Assembly: GCF_003369915.1 (NCBI RefSeq) | Contig: NC_046675.1 | Coordinates: 11,656,001-11,720,000, forward strand | Direction of reading: 5' to 3' | DNA from: Drosophila miranda | Taxonomy: Eukaryota; Arthropoda; Insecta; Diptera; Drosophilidae | Length of the DNA stretch: 64,000 nt | In this document: positions 47,601 through 59,399 of the stretch, one piece after another | Layout: every line of letters starts with the position of its first letter | Numbering within the stretch: position 1 is the first letter of the stretch | Translations under genes and position numbers: made by a program | The notes under the pieces: model-generated | The model's input: only the letters and a program-made list of their open reading frames with translations | Told to the model about the DNA's origin: nothing | Database searches by the model: none

Positions 47601-50434
47601 TGCAGCAGCACTAAAAAAATGTTGGACAGCGACTATGTTAATGAATTTAATTTCGCTTTAACTTTTGAAAGTTTTCAATAATTTATATAAAATAAATGGG
47701 AGACGACAGCCCGTGGCGGGCACCAGTCACAAAAATGGGAAAGTTGCATTGCAGCCACACACCAGATATCAGTAAATAAGTGAAAGAGATAACAATAATT
47801 TGGTGAAAATCAACATGTACTGGAGATTTTTCAGAAATTCTGGTGATTCACACCAGTTCGCTGCTTCACAGCATTATGCACTGCTTTGAATTTGTGAAAT
47901 GAAAAGTTGGAAGGATTTTCATTAATTTTACTAATTTTTGAAAGCTTGAAACGTTCCAAATGCATTTATTGCATGTGAATAATAGTGTTTTAAAATGTTT
48001 AAGACATGGGGTTTTAGTATTGTTTGTTCAATTTTGTTCAAAACCCGCTGATATCTGAACAATAGTGTTTTAAAACTGAGGTTTTCTTCAATAAGTGTTC
48101 AGAAATATCAACTTTCATTTCTTCCCCTCCAGTAAGTATCATATCAGAGGTACCTTCACCTTTCAAAGGGAGCTATGATGGATAGGTGGAGCGGAGAGCG
48201 GAAGCTGAAAGAGGTCATTGCATAATGTTGCCAGCAACAAATGTTGCCAAGGCGACTGCCAGCCGCCAAAAGCAAGCCCTTTCACAGCCGCAAAAATTCA
48301 GTGAAGCAGACTTCCCGTTTGGTCCCCCCCAAAAAACCACAGAGCGAAACAGAATGACAGCAGACACCCTGTACAGTGTACACCCTGCAGAATGCTGTCA
48401 ATGCACCCATCCTGTGTTTCTGTGTGCGTGCGCGCCTGTCCACTCGCAGACGTCAATGTGGGGCCAAGGCACTGATAAAGACCCAAAGACCCCCTCCCCA
48501 TCCATGACTCAGAGGCGGCACAAAGAAACGCTTTTTGTTCTTGATTATCAGAGAATTTCACTCCAGCAAGGCCATGAGCAACAAGTGCAGCAAATGGGGT
48601 GAAGGGGGTGGAGGGGCAAAAGCACATTAACAATTTTGTGGCACATGGTCAAAAGCATTAAGAAAGAGGTCTCGTCTCGTCTCCCTCTGTGTTTCCACCA
48701 GCAGCAGCCATAGCCATGGTCTCAATTCTCCAGCACCTCACAATCTGCTTCTCTGTTTCACTCTCTCTCTCTTGCCCTTTCTCTCTTGCTGTTCGTTCTC
48801 TTTGCCTTTCTCCCTGCCCATTCTTTACTCTCCTCACGCTCTCTCGCTTTTTCCCTTTCTTGCTCATTTCTTTAATGACTGAAAAAACAGCTGGTCTCCA
48901 CGCCCATTAATTAGCCGAAAATTGAGTGCCACTCAATGGATGAAACGGTAAACAAAACGCATCAGCATAAAACACAAACATTTTCTTTGTTGTTTACCAA
49001 ATTGTTATACTTTTTTTTGAGGTTAGGCGAACGCCTTTTGGGGTCAGCTTTTCCCCGTGTGTGTGTGTGTGCGTGAAAGCTCAAAGAAAAGCATGCTTAG
49101 GGGTGGCAGAGCGAGCGAGATAGAGATGAGGGGGAGTGAGAGAAAACTTAATTACTTAAGTTTTGTGTTTATACGCCCATGCAATATTACGACATTTTCA
49201 GGGCAAGGGAAAACCCATCTATAGAGAGAGCGAGCGAGAGAGAGAGTGGGTGGCTTAAGGCTTAGGGTTGGGGCTGATCAGTGACCACCACGTGCCACCA
49301 CCAATCAATAGAGATACAGTAGGCAAATTATCATCAAGTTTCATGGAGGAAAGGAAACCAATTACTTACGCAAAAGTAAGGTCAGAGCCGTATATAAAAA
49401 AACCAAACCCCCACATCCATCGAGGTCTACTACTCGGTACAGAAAAACTCACAAGTCATCAAAAATAATATACATACAAACATACAAAATAGTACCAATG
49501 AAAAGTTTTGTTTGTTCAGTGGTTTGTTTGTTGCCTGGTGGTTTCCACCAACTCAAGGATGTGACAATGGGCTTCCGAGTACGAGTGTATGCGGAATGTA
49601 TTTCAGGGCAGGATAGAAGGGCAGGTCCTGCTGCCTGAATACCAAAGAATACCAAAGTGGGTCATAGTCGTACCCCCACAAGCGAGGCGGCACATCTCAA
49701 GAGCATTTACCATTCGAATTGCTGCTAATGATTGTTTGCCCTACAAGTCCTTCGTAAACTGAGTGAAATGTGCCATAATTTAGTACTTGTTGCTATGCCC
49801 CCAAGGGTTTATGTGAGGGTTTTCCCGTTTGCTTAGTGAGATCATATACATATCTAATGGGTTGAGTTGGTTTTCTATGGTTTGAGGGAGTTTTATTGGT
49901 TCTATAGGCATTCTATTGGTTTATAAATAGACTTTCCCCCACTTTTATAAAGTTTTATATAATGAAACTTATATGTCTTCACTTTTTTGTGGGGGGTTTT
50001 CCATTTAAGAACCTTTAAATAATATATTTTACTCATATTCCAATCTGTTCCTTCTTTTTTTTTAGATATTTGCCTGATTGTCCGATGATCATATAATATA
50101 AATTCCTCACTTTTCAGACTTATATCTTTATAAAAAAACCTTTTCTGAACCTTTAACAGTTCAAATATTATCATTGACAGATCTCTAAAACATTCCTGAA
50201 TATCTTCTGACACATTTGTTCGTGATTTCCATTAGCTTTTACCACTTTTCTGCCTGAATTCCATTAGCTTTTGCCACCATTTAGAGGTGTAAAAGATTCA
50301 CATAAGATTATAGTACAAAATGTCATTCGATGGCATTTAAGCATTCGTTGTGCCTGCTGTGTTCTCATTTACATGCCACATGCCCACACATAAGAACAAT
50401 AGTAGGTTCCATTTTTTTTTGGTGTATCCCTTAC
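41688..50434 (-). other. Large roadkill intron and internal promoter region
   Basis: It lies between the long N-terminal exon and the common exons and must hold the 5' UTR and promoter of the shorter forms. No coding exon is seen. Present are CT/GA-rich tracts (about 43195-43250, 45165-45240, 48755-48850, 49225-49250), a GC-rich island at about 46410-46570 with a 14-bp palindrome, and AT-rich blocks. Open frames on the plus strand, including one of 288 codons at 44910-45776, look like composition effects. Confidence 0.6.
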
Positions 50435-51891
50435 CTTTTATCACAGAAATTTGCGGCGGCTGCGTTACAAAATTCCTTAGAATTGGGGCATTTAACTAAT
50501 AATACTAGGCACAGAGGAGATTGTTGCGGTTGTTGTTGATTGTTGCTGCTGTTGTTGTTGTGGTTATTGCTGTGGTGTTGGTGTTGGTGGTGTTGCTGTT
50601 GTTGATGATGATGATGGCCGCTGCTGCTACTCTGATGATGATGATGATGTTGCTGCTGCTGTCCAGGATGAGTGCAATTATAGTGCTGCTGTTGCTGGTG
50701 GATTGGCGATTGTTGCGTCTGATAATGCGGCAAACGAGACGACGTGCCACTTGAGGAGGAGGACGAGGAGGAGGCGCTGATGGGATGATGCTGCTGCTGA
50801 TTGAGATGCCGCCGTATACTCTGATTGATGCGATTCGTGATGGAGTTGGTCAACGCGGAATGATGGCTATGCAGATGATGAGGCGACGATGACGGCAGGT
50901 GAGACGCTGACGACGACAACGACGACGAAGAGGAGGAGGAGGAGGGACTGGCCGATGAAGAAGAGGATGATGCTGCCCCAAACAAGCGGCTGGCTATGAT
51001 GCTGTTGCTGTGGTGACTGCTGCTGTTGCTGTTGTTGCTGCCACCGTTGTAATGGGTATTCCCCGCACAGGCGCTGCTGCAATTGTTATTGTTGGAGGAA
51101 CTGGACGATGAGGCAGATGCAGATGCGGCGACCGAGGTGGTGCTTGCAACGTGTGATGAGGAGGCGGCGGCGGAGGAGGAGGAGGAGGTGGAGGAACTTT
51201 GTGAGCGCGTCAATATATTTTGCAAGTTGTTGCTGCCACTGCTGTACGCCGCCTGCAATATGTTGCTGGGTGTTGCCAAATGCTGTGCCAGTGTTGCCGA
51301 TCCACTTCGACTGGTGCCAGCTCCCGCTGCTGCCGCTTGTGCTGCTACTGTTGCTGCTGCAGTTGCTCCACTTTCGTAATTCAGGTGACCCAAATGCTGT
51401 TGCAAAACTGAAGGCGCAGCAGCTAGATGTTGCTGCAGTTGCTGGTGGTGCGGCGGTGTGGGTGGTGTGGGCGGTGGTGTGCTTACAGCTAGTGGCGGAA
51501 GGTGGTGCAAAGGAGAGTTGCCCCCTTGTGGATGCTGGTGGTGCTGCTGGTGCGGCGGCGACAGCGAAGATCTACGCAATAATACTGGCGGCGTGGAAAT
51601 CAATTGCTGCAATCGGCTGCAGTTTCCACTGCTGCTGCTGCTGGCTCCTCCTGTTGCTATTGTTGCTGTTGCTGCTGTTGCTGCTGTTGCTGCTGTTGCC
51701 ACTGGGGCGCCCTCCCCTGGTGCTATTGGGGGCACCTCCTCCAGGCAGCAACAATTATCACTGCTATCCTCCTGCGACTCCTGCGGCTCCTGTTGTGGTT
51801 GGTCCCGTTCCCTTTCTAAATTCTCGTTGTTTTGTTGATAAATTTCATGGACATTTCGCTTTTTCTTGATTTTCACATAAGGCTCAAACAT
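50435..51891 (-). CDS. rdx: roadkill long-isoform N-terminal exon, low-complexity
   Basis: One open exon of 485 codons plus 2 nt, starting MFEPYVKIKKKRNVHEIYQQ and ending ...NFCDK AG at a GTAAGG donor (50433-50434). The phase fits the common exon acceptor at 41182, giving CDKR-LPVNECQ; the joined protein is 884 aa, somewhat longer than the long HIB form that I remember from D. melanogaster (829 aa). Apart from a basic start and an acidic stretch with CCCLEEVPP, the sequence is runs of Gln, His, Ser, Ala, Asn and Pro encoded by CAG/CAA/CAT/AGC triplets. It is probably disordered and may vary in length between strains. The spliced intron is 9.25 kb. Confidence 0.88.
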
Positions 51892-52244
51892 TTTACTTTC
51901 AATTCAAAAGATACAAATCTATCTTTTATCTCTTTCTTTATGGATATATATTTATCTTAAATACACACACACACATACACACACACAGAGCACACCTTTT
52001 ATGGATTTTGCTTTTTTAATTTCGATAAAAAATTACTCAATTTTTTTTTTCAATTCTTATTCATTTTAACAAATTCTTGTGACACACATTGCTCCACAAG
52101 CCTTACTTTTTTTGTATAATTTTTCGAGTGTGTGCTTTGGATTTTTGGTTGTATCTTGTATCTTTGTATCTTTTTCGTTTTTGTTGGTTGGTGGGCGAAC
52201 GACACACGAAAACGGGCCGAAAACAGGGCGGAGGTGAGCAGAAC

Positions 52245-52250
52245 AACTGA
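52245..52250 (-). promoter_or_regulatory. Candidate initiator for the long roadkill form
   Basis: AACTGA on the plus strand reads TCAGTT on the minus strand, a match to the fly Inr consensus TCAKTY. It is about 355 nt upstream of the long-form ATG, beside a CpG-containing stretch (GTTACGGCCGGC). TATAAA on the same strand lies about 52 nt upstream of the predicted start, too far for a standard TATA box. This is a weak call based on position and sequence only. Confidence 0.3.
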
Positions 52251-55228
52251 CGTTACGGCCGGCAGAGGGATCCAAAGTTAAAATTACGTTAAAATTTATA
52301 AACTTTTGTACTTTTATTATTTCTTATTAACTTATTTGACGCGCGCGCAGCAACCGTGCAGTTCAAAAGCTGGCTGGTGCGACAGAGCAGGCAACCTCTC
52401 GACTCAAATAACGGCGAACGATTGGACATGTTTAATCGCGTTCGCGAGGCAAGGCCGTTTCAATACGCCCGTCCCGCCAGCGAATGTTGCTGCTGCTTAC
52501 AAAATGTTGCTCGGCCACATGCTGCCAGAAAACGTGTTGCCGGCAAGGTAGAAAACTGGCAAAACGGCACAGAAAATTCAGCGCATGCAAGGTATATTGT
52601 GGATCAAACACGGGGAGGTGAGGTGCGTGGGTGCTTTATAATGTTGCTGGGGCCGTTGTTCCTCGCTGTCGGCACCTTTCCATAGCCCGGCGATTCGTGT
52701 CGATGTTCGAGTTCGCTCGGCCGGTTCGACCGTTTTTACGCTCTATCTACTCATTTCTGCGTTTCACTCGCTCATTCAAAAAATACGGCGCTCGCTCTTG
52801 CTCTGCTCTCTATCACTATCGCTCTCTCTGCCTCTGGCCTCCACCCCCCCTTCTTCATGTGGCTCTTCAATGGGACCGCGGCAGGCGGCCTTCCCTTCAG
52901 TTCCTATATCTTTAAATTACAGTTATCGCCACCCACACAAGAGATTTTCTTTGTTGGAACGATTGACATTGGAACAAATAAGCTTTTGGCCATCCTTTGG
53001 TGACGCTTTCGATACCCTATAGACGAAGCAACGCAACCTTTCTGATTACAGGGTATCTCATGGTCGGACCAATCCCCTTTAGCCTTCTCTTTTGTCACTT
53101 TTTTGGGGTGGCACATCCTACTTTGCGCCTGTGTTTGTGTGTATCCAAATGGGGCGTTGTCGGTGGCACTTGCAACACATGTCGCTGGCAGTGCGTTGGG
53201 ACCCCCTGCCTCTGTGCTGGCACTCCATAGCTAGCCGCAGCACCAGCACTTTTCCACTTACCACAACTACAGATACAGATACACATACACATATAGATAC
53301 ACTGCATCTGCAACTACTCGCACACCACTTGCCACTCGACGGCACCATCCGTCTCATTTATGGCCTGCGAATTAGCATAAGGCCAAAAGGGCTTCGTGTG
53401 TGTCCTTTTAGGTAAAGGCCACACACGCACTGGCACTGGAGATATCTCGCATTAGTTGCAGCTTCCGTCCGACCTCTTGCAACAATCACCCATGACCAAT
53501 CCACACGTGTGGCCATTCCACTGACCGTCTGTCTGTTTGCCTGCTCATTAGTTAGATGGTTTCAGTCGGTCCACGTCCAAGTCCATATAGCCTCTGGTCG
53601 CTCTCTGTGGCATTTTGCTAGAATGTGTGAAAATTTGACAGTAATGCCCCGCCCTTTGATGTTGCGACGCCCCGAAGGTGTTGAAAGTCGAGTTATGCGA
53701 ACCCATTGCACACCCGCAAATGGTTCAAAGTGCCCCCCACAGTAGGGTGTAGGCGGAGTGGGCTCGAAAACTTGCGAAATCGTTGGCATAATTGAGTTAT
53801 CCACAAATGCAGAGGGTATTACTCTAGAGATTGGTGGATTTTGAATGGGAATTACTTCCTCACGCGTCATGCGGTGGTCGCCCCTCGGTTGAAAGAAGAA
53901 ACGCAGCTTTACGGGGGAGACCTTTAGCCAACTCAAACGTGGGTCTAGTTTCACCTCGAATTCTGTTGCCAACCGAGAATCATAAGACTCTTAACAAAGG
54001 TTTCTGGCAAAGGTTCACGGCCCAGTCACAGTCACTGAAGTTCCAAGGCAAATCCGTTCGTTAATTGAATCATATGTTGGAACATCCAACGATCAATTTC
54101 AAAGTTATCAACGCCCCCACACGGCCATATAAAGGGGGGATCTATTCGTATTCGTATTTTGAGTTTGCTCATCTTTTTTGAATGGACAAAACGGACGTTC
54201 AGTGACCTTTTGGGCCAGCAGCAGCTGGAGGCGTATGTTGTGATCGATGTTCAACTTCCTTTCTGTTTTTCAGCGCTATTTGCGGAAGCATTATGGCAAC
54301 TGGTTCACCTTTTCCACTTAGTCATTGAATCTTCAATGAGTTTCAATTCCATTGGAACTTTCACAACATCATGGCCGGCGCCTGCTGACCCGCCTGACCC
54401 CCTGCCTCTCCCCTGCCGCTGCCACTCATCATCATCAATCGATTTTCAATGAAATAGAAATTTCATTTAACGCTTTCCCATATGCGCTGATATAATACTA
54501 CTCGTAGACGGGACAGGCTAGTGTTTTTGCTTCTGTGTGTGCCAATATGTTCATGCACATGATTTACTTGACACTAATTTCCATAAATAAAACAAAAAGT
54601 TTTAATAAAAATGCCTGCCTGCCTGCCGCTTGAATGGTTCGCTGCTGCTGGCTGACAATAACCCAATTTTCACAATCGAGGCAGGCGCCGCCACATGGCA
54701 CAGTGGTTCAAGTGGTCTTTGAAATTGGGGTTTTCCGAAAAGGTGGATCGGAGTCGAAAAAGCTAACGAAAAGTGGCGGAAAAAGCGAGAAAGAAACTCT
54801 TCGGGCGGAAACGAGAGCCGAGATGTTCTATCACTCGATTCTCATCGCTTTTAGGCCACCTTCTGCATCACTGTGCAACATTGTAAGCACCTCAGATGAC
54901 AAAATTGAAATCAAAGCAATCAAAACTGGAGGCTGTGCTGCCGCTGCGCCGCGGCGTCGCTGCTCTGCCTGCGTAAGCGTTTTGCGTGGGCAGCGACGCA
55001 ACGAAAGTGTTAATTGATTTGGAGATTGCCTTCAAAAGTAGGCAGAAATCATCCCCCCCACCCCCCACCAAACTTAAGAGATCGAAGCCAAGAGATTAAC
55101 CAGTTACGAGATGCTGACATTGCATCCGTTAAATACGAAATGGAGTTGTAAGATACAGATACGTTGACTCCGAAAAAGCTGCTGTGGGATCACTTCCGCA
55201 CTCGTGCCTCCAGGTGAAACTTTCAAAC

Positions 55229-55231
55229 AGA

Positions 55232-55264
<33 letters not shown>

Positions 55265-55320
55265 TGAGAAAGCCGCAGAGGGAGAGAGTCCCCAGAGAGA
55301 AACAGGGACAGAGAGAGAGT
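55229..55320. repeat. GAGA (AG)n tract
   Basis: About 90 bp of nearly uninterrupted AG dinucleotides with a few GAC and GCC breaks. GAGAG is the binding site of GAGA factor (Trl), so the tract may keep chromatin open near a roadkill promoter. Confidence 0.8.
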
Positions 55321-58300
55321 TCGACTTTTCGTAATCACTTTGCAGCAATTGGCGTTTTTCGGTTCGGTTTTCGGTTTGGTTTTCGGTTTTTGTCGAGAAA
55401 TTTACATTTCACATTTTCACAATCTTTTTTTTTCATTTTTTTTTTTGTGCTGTGTGACTGTTGCTCATGTAACAAATGAATGATTGGGGCACACAGCTTT
55501 CCGCATTTCACACACATAGACACAAAAAAGATACAACGATCATAGAAATCTGCGCTTTGTCGTCATCTTTTTTTGACGGCAGCGTCTTGACTCTTGGATT
55601 GGCTTTGGCTCGGGCTTGGGCTTTGTGTTGCTTTTTGGCCTGTTTTACCCTCTTTTGCTCTCCTTTCTATGCTTTCTTTTTGTCGCTTAAACTGTTAATC
55701 GGAGGCCAATTTCGGTAAGTGGGCTTTAAAGTGAAATAAGGGTTCGGTTTGGAGGCTTTGATTTTCGTAAGGGTTTCTATAACATTTTCATTGAATTATC
55801 ACTGATATTGTTAGAGTTCTTGGTTGCCTTGGTTATGTTTCTTTTAATGGATTACCTTCTTATAAACCGATTTTCTGCTCATTATCATCTATATTTAATG
55901 AGTTCCTTGGGACTAGTCCACATATTTCTTTGCCTTATGCTAGATAAAGTTCATATTGGTATCTATTTAAAATTTCATGTATATCAACCAAGTAAATCCG
56001 AGTTACTAAAGGTTTTAACAATGATAAGACTTTTAGAGAAGAAATGTTGTAGCCCAAAAACCCAAAAAAGACCTCGATTAGCCTCGTGACAGTCGAAGGA
56101 ACCCATATAATCCGAGATCATTAGTTATGCATGTTAAAAGTAAATTTTTATGTATTTTTTCACTTTTTATCTACGAAATCCTTGAGAATCCTTGGTTGTT
56201 TTGATCTATACTCAATTTATATTAATGATTTATACTCTTTCCGCAAAGTATGCCAAAGGTCTTACGGATAAACCCTTAAGATACCCAGTTCTTTAAGGTT
56301 CGACGAAGAACTACTTCTCTATGAGTAAACCATCTACACCATCTTAAGATCGAAGAAAAGAAGAACCATGAGGAATATCTTAGTTAATTCTTTCTCAAAA
56401 CGATCCCCAATAAAAACTAAATCACACTTCCCAATCTTTCCTCTATAATCTGAAAATATTATATTTTTTCTTTCTTACAGATAACCCAAATAGATTCCCA
56501 GTTACATGGGGTTTCGGCTAAATTAAACGCAGGTCTGAGCGATTAGATCGCTTTGGATTTGCTCCCAGCTTCAGCTTCGGGTTTTAGATTTCAGTCGTCC
56601 CTTGCGATTGTATTTGATGTTTTGTAACTCGCTTTTTTCGGGCCTATATTGCCCGTGTCTGTCACGCGCCCATCGAAAACTAGTTCACAGATAAATCATA
56701 AAATGATTTACAATTTCCAGTCGATTCGGTCTCGTATTTGTGAGAAACCAAACCCATTTTGGCCCGGCTTTTAATGGTAAGGGGAAAAGAAAAGTTTCAC
56801 TTGGCCTTGGGTTGGATTTTTATTTGGTGTTTGGCCTGTGGTTTTGATTACACAATAGTCAACGAGAGTCACAGATGACTGAGAAGAGATAGAGATAGGG
56901 AAGCTCTGCGTTCAGGTAGCAACAAGCCACAAAATTGTGAAATGCATTTCCTGTTTGTCGAAATCTGATTCTGAAATCCTTCGACAAATTGTTTGAATGT
57001 GCTAAAATGTCTGTGCAAACAATTTGTCAAGTCGTGGGATTATCTTTTCAGTCTCTCAATCGTTTCATCAATGCACAAAGATCCATCCACAAAAGACTCT
57101 GAAAAGGCAGGCAGGAGAAGGCCAAGAGCGACACAAAGCGATCATCATTCAAAGGAGAAGAACACCCAGGATGGGATTTTGTTCAGATCTTATCTGCGGG
57201 ACTCAAACAAAAATGTCAAAACATTCAAACCCCCTACCTTTGTGACTGACTCGCTGTGGTAGGTAAATTATGAAATTGTCTTTGCGTTTTGTGGACTGCA
57301 AAAAGACATCTTCTTGATGGATCTACCACCACATCCCGCTGGCTAAAACCACAAATCGGAGCGGCAGCCAAAGGAGAAGGGGAAGTCATAGAAGCCAAAG
57401 GAGATGCCAGCAGTAGAAGGAGAAGTCGTAGTAGTTTTCAGTAGAGGATGAAGGCTCTGCTCGGCTCTGGCTCTCCTGAATCGGGGAGTTGCATCCCACG
57501 GAGTTTGTTTACGCTCATTAAACGCTGAAAAGGTGCCATCCGAATAGGCAAAAGACCACCGGAGGAAACCTTAGCACCTGTAGATCAACGAACCATCCAT
57601 CCAGCCATCCAGCCGTCGTGTGTGGTCCGCTGCGGTGCGATGCGGTGCGGTCGGGTCCCGGTCCCTCATGTACTTCTTGTTCACTCGTTCTCTCTCATAC
57701 AACCCCTTTCTTCACTCTGAAAGATCTTCAAAGATCTCTGAAGGTTCTCCCGTTCTTTGGGTTCTTTCTTCTGCAGCCCAAATACAATTCTCTAACAATT
57801 ACAACAGACTTTCAATGGCATATAATTCAATCTTTTGGCTTTTCCGCTGCTTAGCTGCTCTTTTGTCTGATGGATGGATGTGTGATGGATAGATGGATAG
57901 CTCTTTGAAGAAGAGAGACAGAGAGAGGGAGAGCGAGCACCGAACACACACAAAGATCTTCTGCTGTCAGGTGTGGATTGTGGATTGAGGATTGAGGGTA
58001 TCGGGGGTATCTGCATGTGTGGCTTCCCTACTCCCTGCCTGTCTTTGTATCTGTATCTGCATGTGTGGTTCTTGTATCTGTATCTGAGTCCTAGGCTAAT
58101 TTGAAGTGCGTGTGCGTATCTCTTGGGCTTTATGTGTGGCCTTTAAAGGCGCACAGTAGACACTCGCAGAATGGGAAATTAATTAATTGAAGAAAAGGTT
58201 TCTTTCGTTTAGTGAGTATGACCGAGGGGTGCTGCCGCATGACGTGCGATGACAGCTTATCGTTAATCCTTAACAAAAGAGATCTATAGAGTATCTCTAG

Positions 58301-58470
58301 ATATATTTACATAATGTATTGTAGATCGCAGGCAGTCTTTAGTCTTCACTGTACCCCTGGAAGCAAACCATATCTGTAGGCCCTTAAAAACTTCTGGAGA
58401 GCCTTTGCTTTGGATGGGAACTCCTTGCATTCCTTTTTCCCCCTCTCTTTCCCGATTAAATACAATTTTC

Positions 58471-58479
58471 TGGGTGGTT
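58471..58479 (+). promoter_or_regulatory. Near-consensus Ci/Gli site
   Basis: TGGGTGGTT matches the Ci/Gli consensus TGGGTGGTC at 8 of 9 positions. Roadkill is a Hedgehog target, so a Ci site upstream of it is plausible. Confidence 0.4.
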
Positions 58480-59390
58480 TTTTTTTGTTTTTAATAATTT
58501 AAATACTGAAAAAAATATATGTGTATAAAAAATGCCACCAAAGTGGTTTCGGGTTATGGCTGTGGGCAAACATCATGGCTTATACTCGGACGAGTGTGTA
58601 TTTGGGTGTATTAAGCGCAGACGCAGTGCCTAAACACACACAGATACTCCACACAGACACACACACAGAGACAAACAGAGGAACAAACATGTGAGGCAGC
58701 GGCGGCCTCAGCCTCAGCCTCGGCCTCAGGACCGTCCGGACGGTGGTCTCTGATGACGACAGCGAGCCACACACGAATATCAAGCAGCGTTGGTGGGCCC
58801 AGTCCAGTCCCAGTCCCAGGCCCTGGCCCAGGCCCAGAGACCCCATACCCATAGCCATATCGTTGACTGTCCGGATACGTCTCGCTTGGACAGGCACCAG
58901 GCAGGCCAGGCCTCAGAGACAGGGCCCAGAGCCAAGAACCAAGAGTCAGAGCCGAGAGCCAAGAACCAAAAGATACAACAAGTAGAATCGTTTTGTTTGT
59001 CCAACTCCCGTTTCAATTTACTTTCTGGCATGGCCTTTTGTCTTTTTATGGATTTTTATTGCTGTTGCTATTGCTCTTCTGTTTTTAATTGCTTTCCCTA
59101 CAGATCAAGTCCAAGGTTTTCCCTTTTTTCCCATCCAGAAGTTTTCCCCTTGCGAGCGCCTCTCTTCTGACCTTTGACACTTGTCTGTCTGTCCCTCGGA
59201 TTCCGGATTCGTGTTGCTGTTTGTGGATTAAGGCGGCGGGTAATTAATTTCCCTTTTGTTCTTTTTTTATTATTATTATAATCTTTATTATTACGAGGCC
59301 TTTAGGCTGTAATTAGTCTGTAAAATTAGCCACAGGTTGGATTTTATGGCTGGAAAACTGTGGGGTGGGCTGCGGTGGAAGCCCTCGTCT

Positions 59391-59399
59391 TGGGTGGTA
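59391..59399 (+). promoter_or_regulatory. Near-consensus Ci/Gli site
   Basis: TGGGTGGTA matches TGGGTGGTC at 8 of 9 positions and is about 0.9 kb from the similar site at 58471, in the same orientation. Confidence 0.4.

Noticed and set aside
51108-51869. 253-codon plus-strand frame over the roadkill long exon
   Set aside because: It is the mirror of the CAG/CAA/AGC triplet repeats and translates as Cys/Leu/Arg runs; the minus-strand frame has the valid splice donor and known protein.
52290-52310. TATAAA as TATA box of the long roadkill form
   Set aside because: It is about 52 nt from the candidate initiator, outside the usual 25-32 nt window.
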